DNA of 64,000 nucleotides from Pseudomonas brassicacearum. Lineage in GTDB: Bacteria; Pseudomonadota; Gammaproteobacteria; Pseudomonadales; Pseudomonadaceae. The notes beneath the pieces were generated by a model, which saw nothing but the letters and a program-made list of their open reading frames with translations, was not told where the DNA came from and ran no database searches. The position numbers and the translations under genes were made by a program. The stretch covers positions 4,367,430-4,431,429 of the forward strand of contig NZ_CP007410.1 in assembly GCF_000585995.1 (NCBI RefSeq), given 5' to 3'. This document shows positions 25,740 through 34,997 of the stretch, piece by piece; position 1 is the stretch's first letter; each line of letters begins with the position of its first letter.

Positions 25740-26642
25740 ATGGCTAGAGACACAATTACCGAAGGGGGCGGCGAGCGCTCGGCAACCCCTTTAGAAATCT
25801 ATGGACGTAAGGCCAATGGGCAGTATCTCCCTCGGCTCGCACTCGCCAATCAGTTGCTCAAATGCGTGAATGTCGAAGTCACAAACATCCAGATTCATGC
25901 TGGGCGCCCGCTTGATCTGACTCCTGTCTTCGAAGCGCTTAGGGCATTACCACTGCAGCTCCAGCACCAAGCGCTGCTCAAGAGCTACAAAGGTGTACTC
26001 AATCTCTACGAAAGCTACCTCCACCATGGCGATGAGCTGTATCTCAAGGATGTGCTACTAAATTGCGCCAATGAGGTACCAGGATTCGATTCGGCGCTGG
26101 CTGAGACGCTGCAGACCCTGGTGCCTGATCCATATGATTATCGCTTCAGACAAACCCACTTGGAACCGCTCAACAGCCTCTGTAATTCGTACCTCGGCAT
26201 GCTGGCCTACAACTTCCACGCCGTGACGATCTATCACCCAGCGACTGCAGCCAACGAGCCAGTGATCCAGGGGTTCGTCAACCGCGCGATTATGTTGCTC
26301 AAAACGAAGCTGGGTGAAACCCTAAGGCCCAACGGTGCTATACAGGGCTCGCTGTATCTTGAGGCATTCCACGAGGTGGACACAGATCGATTCGAACGCT
26401 ACTTAGCTTACGATGACCGGAATGATTCTAGTCGGAGCATTCGTACATTCGTAGCAAATGCCAATCGCAACGAGAGTTGGGAAAACGAAGTTCGACTGGC
26501 AAAGCCGAAGGTTGACGATAGCTCCCGATGGCTCGCCGATAAGCTGATTGAGCTCATTGATCGATTCCAAGCACTAAACACCGCAAAAAATAGCTTCGAC
26601 CCACAAGTGAACGACGAGCCAGGCCTCCCGATCGAAACCTGA
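25740..26642 (+). CDS. Hypothetical protein of the cargo island
   Basis: ATG at 25740 is preferred over GTG at 25728; 300 residues. It is predicted soluble and largely helical, with LQLQHQALLKSYKGVLNLYESYLHHGDELYLKDVLLNCANE in the first half and an Asp/Arg-rich second half. There is no signal peptide, membrane helix or catalytic motif I recognise. It lies just inside repeat copy A and faces away from the Gabija-like operon. Possibly a defence accessory, by location only. Confidence 0.6.
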   Translation: MARDTITEGGGERSATPLEIYGRKANGQYLPRLALANQLLKCVNVEVTNIQIHAGRPLDLTPVFEALRALPLQLQHQALLKSYKGVLNLYESYLHHGDELYLKDVLLNCANEVPGFDSALAETLQTLVPDPYDYRFRQTHLEPLNSLCNSYLGMLAYNFHAVTIYHPATAANEPVIQGFVNRAIMLLKTKLGETLRPNGAIQGSLYLEAFHEVDTDRFERYLAYDDRNDSSRSIRTFVANANRNESWENEVRLAKPKVDDSSRWLADKLIELIDRFQALNTAKNSFDPQVNDEPGLPIET

Positions 26643-26909
26643 AGCTGGCCTGAAGGGCGGCGTCAAACTCAACGCTACGACAATGCGCGTCGCCCATTCG
26701 CCACCAAACCGCAAAACCGCAAAATCCACGAAGCTTCGCAGCTTCGGCGTCATCCGTCCGGTCTTGGGCATACAAGAGATTCAAGGAGCGAGCAGGAACT
26801 GCGTACTGGGGGAGCAGCTCAACCAGTAAGGGTGATGACAAGTAATCAGGCTGCCCCGAACTGCAACCGGTTTAGACGATGGTGGCCACTTCGTTCGGAG
26901 CAGTTCCAC

Positions 26910-27326
26910 TCACATCGGGGTGCCTGAGACCACTTCAACGTATCGGTATTTCTTACGGGCAGCCTTGATTGCCTGCTGCTCTGCCAACAGAGTGCTGAGC
27001 GTGTCAGCCTCATGGATCAGCTCAAACATGCGGCCTTCGTACTCGTTGCTGACATGTAACGTGACTTTGATCCTTGGCCTAAATGGTTTGGTTGCCTTCT
27101 TCTTGTCTGTCGGAGCACCAGGCCTGGAGAATATTACGCTTGGAACGGACTCTGGCTGGGATGCCACCCTCTCTGGCACAGCAGATTCAATGCTACCGAA
27201 CAACGCTCGGCGCATCTCATCTTCGCTCAATTCAGTACCACATAACTCCTCAGGTGCAGTAGCAAACCTGCAGGATCTCACCATCATGGTAGAGAGCCAC
27301 TGCACCCCGTCGACTGAACGATGCAT
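26910..27326 (-). CDS. Hypothetical ICE-associated protein
   Basis: The 138-residue product from ATG 27326 contains LSEDEMRRALFG and a Lys-rich linker. Its C-terminal domain reads FRPRIKVTLHVSNEYEGRMF, then STLLAEQQAIKAARKKYRYVEVVSG. The alternating hydrophobic pattern and basic helix look protein-like, while the plus-strand frame across the same bases does not. Similar short proteins accompany integrases of Pseudomonas ICEs in my memory, without known function. The ribosome-binding site is weak, so the start is uncertain. Confidence 0.55.
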   Translation of the reverse strand: MHRSVDGVQWLSTMMVRSCRFATAPEELCGTELSEDEMRRALFGSIESAVPERVASQPESVPSVIFSRPGAPTDKKKATKPFRPRIKVTLHVSNEYEGRMFELIHEADTLSTLLAEQQAIKAARKKYRYVEVVSGTPM

Positions 27327-27471
27327 GCTCAATTAAGCTTTCTCAGAAAGTCTGAGGCAATCGCTTTCAATCACTTACCCCCGCACATTTCCCAGTGGAC
27401 TGTCGGCAGATAGGTGCCTCGCGTTTCGGACAGCAGAGCCCTCATCCACGAGCTCTCGCCGTCCCCTACCC

Positions 27472-30099
27472 TCAACCGTTCCTCAGCACTTCTAGACCCC
27501 GATCCATTGCAAGAGCAGCCGTTACAATCGTGTTGACCGCGGCTCGATCAAACTCATGATCTTGCTGGGAGTCATGCGTCCCGCTGTTCAGATAACTCCA
27601 TTCAATGGAGGCCCCATTGATGTGAAGCAGAGCCTCAAGCCCAGCAAGGAAGTCCTGAAGGCCCTGGGCAGGATTCGGAATCCGACCAAGCGCAGCTCGA
27701 AGCTTGAGACATTTGTTGTTCAATTCCCATTTGGCTCGGGGGCCGCCAAGCTTGAGCTCTAATCGTCCATCCTGACGTTTCCCAAACCATGTCCATGCCC
27801 GATCCGTCAAACTTTCAATTGCCGCCCTTGAGTGGCGCAATGCATCGCGCTTCTCTTCGGCTTGCAACGCCGCATTGGCAAGCAAAACGTAATTCTTTGT
27901 AGGTGGGTCGGTGTCGATGCGTAGATGATGCTCGCCATGGTGGGGAAGGAAGCGGTACCGACGAATCTGCGCTGCCCGCTGGGCGCCAATCTCCTGCTGG
28001 ATTCGGTGCAAAAATTCCTCGGCATGCGAGGTGAGGATGACCTGCTTGGCATCGAGCAGACCACTCTCAAAGAAGGTACGCCAGATGCCATCTCGATGCT
28101 CATCATCAATCGCGTTGACGACATCGTCGAAGATCACGATTGGGCAGTCCTCTGCGAGATTTTTCGCCAGAAGAATCGCCAGACCCAGGCACCGGATATG
28201 TCCCTCGCTCAAGATCAGCAAGGCGTCATAACGTTCACCTGGCTGACCTACGAATTCAATTTCGATTTTCCCGTTTTCAGCCAATGGCAGCCATAGCGCA
28301 TTGATCTGAGCTGGCCGTGGATCTTCCCGGTTGAACAGGTTGTAGAGATCCCGAGCACTGTCACCCAGCCCCTGCAGCAATTGAGCAGGCAATGCGGCCA
28401 GGTACGCCTGCAGCTGGAGCAGATAGGCATCGTAAGCAACCTTGATCCGCCTATTGTGCTCAAGCGCCAGCGCCTCGCGCCCCACCTCTTCGATCAATTG
28501 CTGATTATCAGTTTCGAATTGGGTGATCGTTGCTTGCGCCTGAGTGAACTCTTGAAGTGCTTGAGAGCGCATCAGCCTGCAGCGCTCGATTTCACCTCTG
28601 AACCCATCGAGCGTCTGACATTGCTGTACAAAGGTCTGTCTTTGCTCGACGACCTGACGGCTAGCAGCATCCGCCTGCTCAATGAAAGTCATCAGTTGCA
28701 TCAGCGCTTGCCACGACCTCTCACTGTCACTCATCCAGGGCTGCAGCCACTGACCGACAGAAGTGGGAGGAAGTACGGGCAATTGAGCTGCCTGGAATTC
28801 GTTTGGGCATACCTGTGACGCGACATCGCACACCCGCCGCATTTCAATGAGCAACGACCGCAAGGCTTCATTGCAGTTATTGGTGGCGTCCACTGACTGT
28901 TGCTGCAAGGTTCTAAGCTCGGCGAGTTGCGCCAATCCCGTTCGCGCGCGTTCAAATGGATTATAAGCGACCCTATCCAGTGGCGTACCACACGCCGGGC
29001 ACGCAGCTGCACCCTCTGCCAACTGCAGGAGGGAATCGTAGAGGTTGGAAAACGAAACGTCCGCCGCTCTGGCATTGAGCGCCTGCTGCGCTGCTTGGCT
29101 TGCCCCATGCCACTCATAGACCTGTGCGCGCATTTGCCATAGGCTCGCGGCAGTGCACCCATGGATGATGGGTAACGGTGACTCCAGGACACCTTGCAAA
29201 TACGCCAATTGGCCCTGCCTCTCCTGCGTGCCAAAAATCCAGTCGACACAGCCTTGATAAGTGCTGCCCGGATAAATTCTGGCTGCCAACGCCTCCTCTC
29301 CCTGAGCAATCCCTACGAGCCGTTGTGGATAGCCATCCAAGGTCTGCTGAGAGGCGGCGACCTGGTTGCGCCTTCCCTCCAATTGAATAGCTTTGATGCT
29401 GGAAATACTAAGGTTTTCATCCAGCGTGGCATTGAAGCCCCTGACAAATTCGCTGAACTGGTCGACGCCGAACAAGGTGGCGATCAATTGGCGCTGATCA
29501 CCTGGAGTTCTTGCGGCGATGCGACCGAAGTCATCGAGCCGGTTTTTCTCCACGAAGCAGAAACGAAAGCTCTCTTCGTCTGCCTGCACCTGAGCCGCAG
29601 TAGCACCGTTTAGCGAACCCATCAACCGCGGCGCTACATGGCGTCCCAAGCGTGCGTTATTACAGTAGGCGCGATTATCAAATCGCTTGGCCTCTGCCTC
29701 ACTGATCGAGCCGAGCATGGCCATTTCGAGCGCTTCGAAAAAGCTGCTTTTCCCTGTCCCGTTCGGCCCGTAGATCAAGGTGATATCACGGTTCAAGTCG
29801 AATGATTCGGCCTGCATGAACCCTCGAAACGGGCCGACCTCCAATCGGTCCAGGCGCAAATGACTGCGAGCGGCTTGAGCAAGCTGAGTGGCCCCAGGTA
29901 GCTCTGCAGGCGTTTGAGCAAGCTGCTGAAGCGCGAGAGGAGCCAGCCTCGTAGAGCGCCCCCGTCTTTGGGTACCCACCTCCGCCAGAATGCGAAGATT
30001 TGCCATGATCAGGTTCGCCATGCGCCGGACGTCATCGTGCACTGGCTGGCCGGCCAGATAGACCAAAAACCGCTGATATTCCGCCTGTAAACTAGACAT
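27472..30099 (-). CDS. SMC/Rad50-like AAA ATPase with CxxC hook
   Basis: The 875-residue protein starts after AGGGAG at five bases. A helical N-terminal domain precedes Walker A GPNGTGKSS (111-119). A coiled-coil arm carries a zinc-hook-type CPAC (367-370) at its tip. The returning arm leads to an ABC signature LSEGH (630-634) and Walker B IVIFDDV (654-660). A C-terminal domain (about 725-875) follows, with WSYLNSGTHDSQQDHEFDR. Length and arrangement match ATPases that sense DNA in phage-defence systems (RloC- or Lamassu-type). No PrrC-like nuclease residues can be confirmed; the C-terminal domain is the likely effector or regulator. Confidence 0.8.
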   Translation of the reverse strand: MSSLQAEYQRFLVYLAGQPVHDDVRRMANLIMANLRILAEVGTQRRGRSTRLAPLALQQLAQTPAELPGATQLAQAARSHLRLDRLEVGPFRGFMQAESFDLNRDITLIYGPNGTGKSSFFEALEMAMLGSISEAEAKRFDNRAYCNNARLGRHVAPRLMGSLNGATAAQVQADEESFRFCFVEKNRLDDFGRIAARTPGDQRQLIATLFGVDQFSEFVRGFNATLDENLSISSIKAIQLEGRRNQVAASQQTLDGYPQRLVGIAQGEEALAARIYPGSTYQGCVDWIFGTQERQGQLAYLQGVLESPLPIIHGCTAASLWQMRAQVYEWHGASQAAQQALNARAADVSFSNLYDSLLQLAEGAAACPACGTPLDRVAYNPFERARTGLAQLAELRTLQQQSVDATNNCNEALRSLLIEMRRVCDVASQVCPNEFQAAQLPVLPPTSVGQWLQPWMSDSERSWQALMQLMTFIEQADAASRQVVEQRQTFVQQCQTLDGFRGEIERCRLMRSQALQEFTQAQATITQFETDNQQLIEEVGREALALEHNRRIKVAYDAYLLQLQAYLAALPAQLLQGLGDSARDLYNLFNREDPRPAQINALWLPLAENGKIEIEFVGQPGERYDALLILSEGHIRCLGLAILLAKNLAEDCPIVIFDDVVNAIDDEHRDGIWRTFFESGLLDAKQVILTSHAEEFLHRIQQEIGAQRAAQIRRYRFLPHHGEHHLRIDTDPPTKNYVLLANAALQAEEKRDALRHSRAAIESLTDRAWTWFGKRQDGRLELKLGGPRAKWELNNKCLKLRAALGRIPNPAQGLQDFLAGLEALLHINGASIEWSYLNSGTHDSQQDHEFDRAAVNTIVTAALAMDRGLEVLRNG

Positions 30100-30431
30100 G
30101 ACCGCTCCCTATGTTGATCAAGTAACCGCACTCCCTCTTTGGGGAGCTCGGCAAAGAGCGTAGTCGGAAAAATGCGGTACTAGCATGCGGCAACTCCCTG
30201 GCGAGGAGTGTTAGCGACCACTGTGCAGAGTGATAAGAGAAGCAGAGGTGCAACCAAGCGGCATTGTCAGCCAGAAGCGGCGATGATAATGTCAGCACTA
30301 GGTGCTCGGTAGGTGCCTGCAGTCCACACTCGTGAAGCTTTAGCACTATCGTGATCGTTGAAGTACCCCGACCTGACTCTCATCAGGTTGCCTTGTAGTG
30401 GACGCCGGGCAAGCATTGCAGGAGCTGCTCC
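30100..30431. other. Divergent intergenic region
   Basis: It lies between the minus-strand ATPase and the plus-strand gene at 30432. No gene-like frame and no clear RNA or repeat is seen. It should carry divergent promoters. Confidence 0.4.
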
Positions 30432-31061
30432 ATGCAGATTACCTACAGCCACATCAAGAAAATCAAGCGTGTCGCGAAAGAACTGAAGCACACTCACCCT
30501 TCCCTCAAACTCGGCCAACGGCAAGACATCGCTGCCGTCCAAGAGCTTGGTGTCAGGAACTACTATGAGGCAAGTCGTCTGTATGACAGATGGCTCATGG
30601 AACATGTCCACACTCCCCCAGGTGGCACTGGCGTAAGCAAATGCTCGTTCTGTGAGTTCAGCTTCTCAGCTGACCTCAAGCAGGATCGTGATCTTCATCG
30701 TGAGATCCATGAGCGCTACCATGAAGTTAGCGAAGCGTTGGGATATGTCCCGGCTGGTTTGATGGATCGCGAACGGATGAAGCGCAACGGACGTAAGCAG
30801 GCGCTTTCTACAGAAGACCTGGAAACAAGGCTCGAAGGGCTGCTACAGGCACTGCATGGCTGGTTCGACCGATCGCTCTCAAGCGCGATCTACGGCGGAT
30901 ACTGGCGCAAACATCCGACCTTCGACGACTACGTGTCTATGATCCAGGACACGCTCTCCGACAACTATGAAAAACTGAAAGCCGAACTCAAAACCAGATA
31001 CGGGTACAGACCGGGACAGATTGCTCCCGGTGACAGTAATTGGTATCCGAAGACGCGCTAA
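30432..31061 (+). CDS. Hypothetical protein with C2H2-like zinc-binding motif
   Basis: ATG at 30432 follows AGGAG by seven bases; 209 residues. The N-terminus is basic (YSHIKKIKRVAKELKHTHPSLKLGQ). A central CSFCEFSFSADLKQDRDLHREIHERYH gives a C-x2-C ... H-x3-H pattern at about residues 73-97, a zinc-finger-like fold. A helical C-terminus ends in YGYRPGQIAPGDSNWYP. A DNA-binding or regulatory role is plausible from the finger and divergence from the ATPase gene. A stem-loop follows its stop. Confidence 0.65.
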   Translation: MQITYSHIKKIKRVAKELKHTHPSLKLGQRQDIAAVQELGVRNYYEASRLYDRWLMEHVHTPPGGTGVSKCSFCEFSFSADLKQDRDLHREIHERYHEVSEALGYVPAGLMDRERMKRNGRKQALSTEDLETRLEGLLQALHGWFDRSLSSAIYGGYWRKHPTFDDYVSMIQDTLSDNYEKLKAELKTRYGYRPGQIAPGDSNWYPKTR

Positions 31062-31071
31062 TCCTGGTGTG

Positions 31072-31094
31072 GGCCTTACCTGATGGGTAAGGCC
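31072..31094 (+). terminator. Stem-loop after the zinc-finger gene
   Basis: GGCCTTACC (31072-31080) pairs with GGTAAGGCC (31086-31094) about 10 bases after the stop codon. There is no T-tract, so intrinsic termination is doubtful; it may only stabilise the mRNA end. Confidence 0.45.
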
Positions 31095-31289
31095 TGCTGG
31101 AGAACCCAGCCTAGATGCAGATGCCATGCTCAAGCCGCATCAACCAATCATGGACATCTGAGTATCCTGATGGCCGGGACAGCAGGACGCACGGAGCTTT
31201 ATGACCTAGGGCCTGGAATAACTTTGCATTTGGTTACCCAGAGGGGATCCGGCACGTTTACTCAATTGCCGGAAATAGCCCGACACTGC

Positions 31290-31849
31290 CTGCAACCGCG
31301 TATGCTCGAGATGCATTGACCAATATTGTGGCCGACGGCTGTGATGCCGGTATACGCGTGGGCGAGGGTCTGGCCGAACACATGGTCGCCGTCCCGATCA
31401 CGCCGCCATTGTCGATGGCTGTTGTGGGCACGCCAGCCTATTTCAAATGTCACGGCCAGCCCTAAACACCCGCTGATCTGGCGAAGCACAATTGCCTGCG
31501 CTTTCGCCTCCCCAGCGGCGCCATAGCCCATTGGGAGTTCACGTCACCGAGCGAGGATGGCCACTCGTTTACTCTGGAGCCTGTTGGTAACCTCACAACC
31601 AACGAGGATGACAGTATGATCCGTGTTGCCCTGCAGAATGTGGGATTGGTGCAACACATCGACATCGCAGTGCGTGAGCACCTGGAGTCAGGCGCGCTGG
31701 TACAGGTGCTGTCAGAGTGGTGTAAATCCTTTGCAGGTTTCTACATTTACGCACCTACCCGCGCGCAGATACCAGCAAAAGTCAGTACGTTGATTGATTT
31801 TCTAGTAAAGAAACGGGAGGCATTGGCTGCCAGGCGCCCACGGTCGTGA
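31290..31849 (+). pseudogene. LysR-family regulator remnant (substrate-binding domain only)
   Basis: One frame reads ARDALTNIVADGCDAGIRVGEGL, MAVVGTPAYF, then TPADLAKHNCLRFRLPSGAIAHWEF, EHLESGALVQVLSEWC, FYIYAPTRAQIPAKVSTLIDFL and a normal C-terminus at 31849. This is the co-inducer domain of a LysR regulator. A TAA interrupts it at 31463-31465, and the DNA-binding half is missing upstream. A 77-codon open piece survives from 31616. It is a decayed passenger or leftover of an earlier insertion. Confidence 0.85.
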
Positions 31850-32202
31850 CAGGAGATTTGCCATTGAGGCCTGGATCGCAGAAGACTACCTTCCCACTAC
31901 GGCAGTGAATTGAGGCTCCGCTGAAGACCACCATGCAACACCATCGGCTTCTGTCAGAAATCGCCATTCTCGATCGCCCCCATATCCCGCGCTACTGGGG
32001 GCAAAACCGGGGGCATATTTTAGTTTTTCCGACCTGGGAATACTGCACTAGAGCCAAGTCAAAATGTTTTTTGGACACTTTGATCTTCAGCGGACCATCG
32101 ACCTTTTCGCGCGCTCCCACCAACAAACACCGAGTGATGACGGGAGTTCACCGAAAGCAGTAAATTCAGGGCAAGCCCCGCCACTTCCCCGAAGATGGAA
32201 CA
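31850..32202. other. Non-coding interval downstream of the integrase gene
   Basis: This lies between the LysR remnant and the 3' end of the integrase. No gene is seen; the notable content is repeat copy B with two GGGGGCA heptamers. Confidence 0.5.
31952..32078. repeat. Direct repeat, copy B, with GGGGGCA pair
   Basis: It is the counterpart of copy A at 25316, in direct orientation. It contains two perfect GGGGGCA heptamers at 31997-32003 and 32009-32015, starting 12 bases apart. Short G-rich heptamers like this recur near attachment ends of elements with similar integrases and could be arm-type binding sites; that role is inferred. Confidence 0.68.
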
Positions 32203-34044
32203 TTATCTCGGACCCAGGGCCCCGCAGACGATCCGCAGGGTAAATTCGAAATTATCCGTAGTGAGCACATCGATTGGCGAACGGCCCTTCAGTCGTTCAT
32301 GGGGCTCACAGACCGTCCGATAAAGCCTCCATGCATCGACCCCCGGAAAACGCGCTAACGCAGCAACTACCAACTTGTGCCGCAGTGGATCAAGCTGCCA
32401 ATCGGGAATGCGCTGACCACGATTCCCAAGGCTCAGGGACAGAAGGCGGCGAGCCTTGATATCGCGATTGATCTGATCACGGGATTTTCCTGCGAGTTTG
32501 GCGAAGACCAGCAGCGGTAAATTACTCGGAGCCTCATAGATGGCAAGCATCTCGGCGCGTTCGCGCTGGATGTCAGACAAGTGAAATTGATGCGGTTTTT
32601 CACTCGGCACCGAACACGGTACGACAGGCGACTGGTGCGACGCGATAAGAGCTGCCTCGTTGCTAACCGAATCCTTAGGCTCCGAGACGGTTGTCATTGG
32701 AAAGCTGCCGTTGAACTGAATGGAATTTGCGCCCACGTTTTCAAGTGACGGCAGCGAAGCGGCCCCCTCCAACCGGATGGTAAGCGGGGAACTTGCCGCT
32801 TTCAGCTGTCCCTGCCCCCATAGATCCAGACGGTTCGCCCAATCCTGCATCATGGTCCGGCGCTGCTCCACGTATTCCGCGTGATTGTAGGCCGCACTCA
32901 CCTTGTCCGGATCGGCATGGGAAAGCTGAGCGTCCACCCATACCTTGGGATATCCAATCTCGTTCAGCGCCGTCGAGATCGTTGCCCTCATCCCATGACC
33001 GGTGAGTTGGTCGGCGTACCCCATCCGACGCAACGCGCCATTCAGCGTGTTCTCGCTGATGCGCTTGCTCAGGTCGCTTCGATGCGCAAACAAGTAGCGC
33101 TGCGCGGGAACAACCTGATCCAGCAAGTGACGCACGATCTCGAGCGCCTGCACCGACAGCGGCACGATGTAGGGCGGTACGTTTTGGATCTGCTTACCCG
33201 GCTTTCGCATCGCTAACTGGAGCTGCTTCACCACCTCCGCCGGTATGACCCACAAACGCTTCTCCAGATCGAACTGTTCGGGCGTCGCCAACCGCAGCTC
33301 GCCCGTGCGGACACCGGTCAGCAGCAACAATCGAAGGCCAAGGCGGGTTTGGTTTGCGCCACCATAATTTCGAAGAGCAACCATCAATGCCGAGAGCTCG
33401 TCCATTCGGAGAAACGGATTGTGCGCAACCGGAGGTTTGGGGAGAGCGACAACATCAAGGTCTGAAGCCGGGTTATGTTCCAGCCCCTCGATCTTCACCA
33501 GCGCATAGCGGAACAATTGGTTGAACCAGGTCCGGCATTTTTCGGCAGTCGTTAAGGCCTTGCGCTGTTCGATCCTGCTCAGCAAATCCAATAGATCGTG
33601 ACGATTGATATCGTAGATGGAGCGTCCGCCCAGCGTGGGCAGGACGTCCTTATTGAAGATTCTCAAGATCTGCGAGAGCGTGCTCTGGCGCCCTTCCTTA
33701 AGGCTTAGCCTGCGGAACGCTATCCACTGATAGAACACGGCCTCGAAGGTGTGCTCCTTCGCAGCATGAACAGCAAGTCGCTGTTGTTTACGATGCTCAT
33801 AGGGATTGATGCCCTGGGCAACCAAGGCGCGCGCCTCGTCACGTCGAGTACGTGCATCTTTGAGGGAGATTTGTGGGTAACAACCCAAGGACATGCGCTT
33901 CTGCTTGCCCGCCCAGTAGTAGCGGAAGAGCCAGACTTTTCCGCCTCTGGCCGTCACATTGAGTGTGAGACCATCACTGTCACCGAGGGTGTAGTCGTTA
34001 CCAGTGATTCGGGCATGCCGAACTGTCATTTCTGAGAGTGCCAT
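32203..34044 (-). CDS. int: ICE tyrosine integrase with C-terminal ParS/MbcA-like domain
   Basis: The 613-residue protein has an N-terminal DUF4102-type arm-binding domain (YTLGDSDGLTLNVTARGGKVWLFRYYW). The core-binding domain is at about 100-190. The catalytic domain contains GVRTGE (R246), HGMR (H350, R353), LSHAD (H376) and candidate nucleophile Y386 (AAYNHAEY). A linker (about 410-490) leads to an extra domain (about 515-610) with LLSLSLGNRGQRIPDWQLDP and RLKGRSPIDVL. It resembles the toxin-binding domain of Xre/MbcA/ParS antitoxins. The gene starts about 220 bases from the tRNA-Gly 3' end and reads into the element, as in ICEclc. Confidence 0.93.
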   Translation of the reverse strand: MALSEMTVRHARITGNDYTLGDSDGLTLNVTARGGKVWLFRYYWAGKQKRMSLGCYPQISLKDARTRRDEARALVAQGINPYEHRKQQRLAVHAAKEHTFEAVFYQWIAFRRLSLKEGRQSTLSQILRIFNKDVLPTLGGRSIYDINRHDLLDLLSRIEQRKALTTAEKCRTWFNQLFRYALVKIEGLEHNPASDLDVVALPKPPVAHNPFLRMDELSALMVALRNYGGANQTRLGLRLLLLTGVRTGELRLATPEQFDLEKRLWVIPAEVVKQLQLAMRKPGKQIQNVPPYIVPLSVQALEIVRHLLDQVVPAQRYLFAHRSDLSKRISENTLNGALRRMGYADQLTGHGMRATISTALNEIGYPKVWVDAQLSHADPDKVSAAYNHAEYVEQRRTMMQDWANRLDLWGQGQLKAASSPLTIRLEGAASLPSLENVGANSIQFNGSFPMTTVSEPKDSVSNEAALIASHQSPVVPCSVPSEKPHQFHLSDIQRERAEMLAIYEAPSNLPLLVFAKLAGKSRDQINRDIKARRLLSLSLGNRGQRIPDWQLDPLRHKLVVAALARFPGVDAWRLYRTVCEPHERLKGRSPIDVLTTDNFEFTLRIVCGALGPR

Positions 34045-34197
34045 CGCGAGCTCCTGAACAGAGTCAGGGCCAGATGCTCATCTCGCTACACAATCTGCTC
34101 CAGCATTAAACCGATTCAGTGCTCGTCAGAATCCTGGACTCAATTCTGGACTTAAACGCACCGGATAGTGCTGGATTTCAGTGGTTCCCGCTGGAAC

Positions 34198-34221
34198 GAA
34201 AAAAGGGCCTAAAGGCCCTTA
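34198..34221 (-). terminator. Intrinsic terminator downstream of tRNA-Gly
   Basis: On the minus strand AGGGCC TTT AGGCCC-type pairing (AAGGGCCTTTAGGCCCTT) is followed by a T-run. It sits about 45 bases after the tRNA 3' end and before the integrase start, so it can end the tRNA transcript and insulate the integrase gene. Confidence 0.75.
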
Positions 34222-34266
34222 TTTCAATCACTTACAGAATTCAGTGGAACTCTGTAGCGCAATATT

Positions 34267-34342
<76 letters not shown>

Positions 34343-34404
34343 GTCTTGGTGTGGCGCATTCTATAGGTTCAGAATACGCCGTCAACCCTTTGATTCAAAA
34401 AAGT

Positions 34405-34965
34405 TTATTTCGGGTCCACGTCAGTCCGCAGATGCGGCCAGGCGGCGCGCAGGTACTGGACCATTGACCACAGCGTCAAGCCTGCGGAAATCAGCAGCAG
34501 CGCATAGCCCAACAGCACCCAGAAACTGAAGTCCGACGGGTTGGCCAGCAGGATCACCAGCGCCAGCATTTGCGCGGCGGTTTTCCATTTGCCGAGGTTT
34601 GACACGGCAACCTGGGCGCGGGCGCCCAGCTCGGCCATCCATTCACGGAGTGCCGATACGACGATTTCGCGCCCGATGATCACCGCCGCCGGCAAGGTCA
34701 GCCAGAGGTTACCGTGTTCCTGCACCAGCAGCACCAGGGCCACCGCGACCATCAGCTTGTCGGCCACAGGGTCGAGGAAGGCGCCGAAAGGCGTGCTTTG
34801 CTCCAGGCGTCGGGCCAGGTAGCCGTCCAGCCAGTCCGTCGCGGCGGCGAAGGCGAAGACCGAGGCCGAGGCCATGTAGCTCCAGTGGTACGGTAAATAG
34901 AACAGCAATATGAAGATCGGGATGAGCAGGACGCGTAGGACGGTAATCAGGTTTGGGATATTCAT
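34405..34965 (-). CDS. pgsA: CDP-diacylglycerol-glycerol-3-phosphate 3-phosphatidyltransferase
   Basis: ATG 34965 gives 186 residues, the usual PgsA length. The CDP-alcohol phosphotransferase motif reads [27 protein letters not shown] (D-G-x2-A-R-x8-G-x3-D-x3-D). Four to five membrane helices surround it. The enzyme makes phosphatidylglycerol phosphate at the inner membrane. It is the last gene of the gacA-uvrC-pgsA unit, 32 bases after uvrC. Confidence 0.96.
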   Translation of the reverse strand: MNIPNLITVLRVLLIPIFILLFYLPYHWSYMASASVFAFAAATDWLDGYLARRLEQSTPFGAFLDPVADKLMVAVALVLLVQEHGNLWLTLPAAVIIGREIVVSALREWMAELGARAQVAVSNLGKWKTAAQMLALVILLANPSDFSFWVLLGYALLLISAGLTLWSMVQYLRAAWPHLRTDVDPK

Positions 34966-34997
34966 CGGCACAACTGGCTACGAGGTTGACGGGCATT

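Noticed and set aside
26920..27336. 138-codon plus-strand frame
   Set aside because: Opposite the 26910-27326 gene; the minus-strand product has the more protein-like pattern and basic/hydrophobic periodicity.
30492..31061. Restriction-modification genes expected near the ArdC-like gene and HTH controller
   Set aside because: No methyltransferase or endonuclease motifs are found in the ICE part; the XRE gene alone is not evidence.
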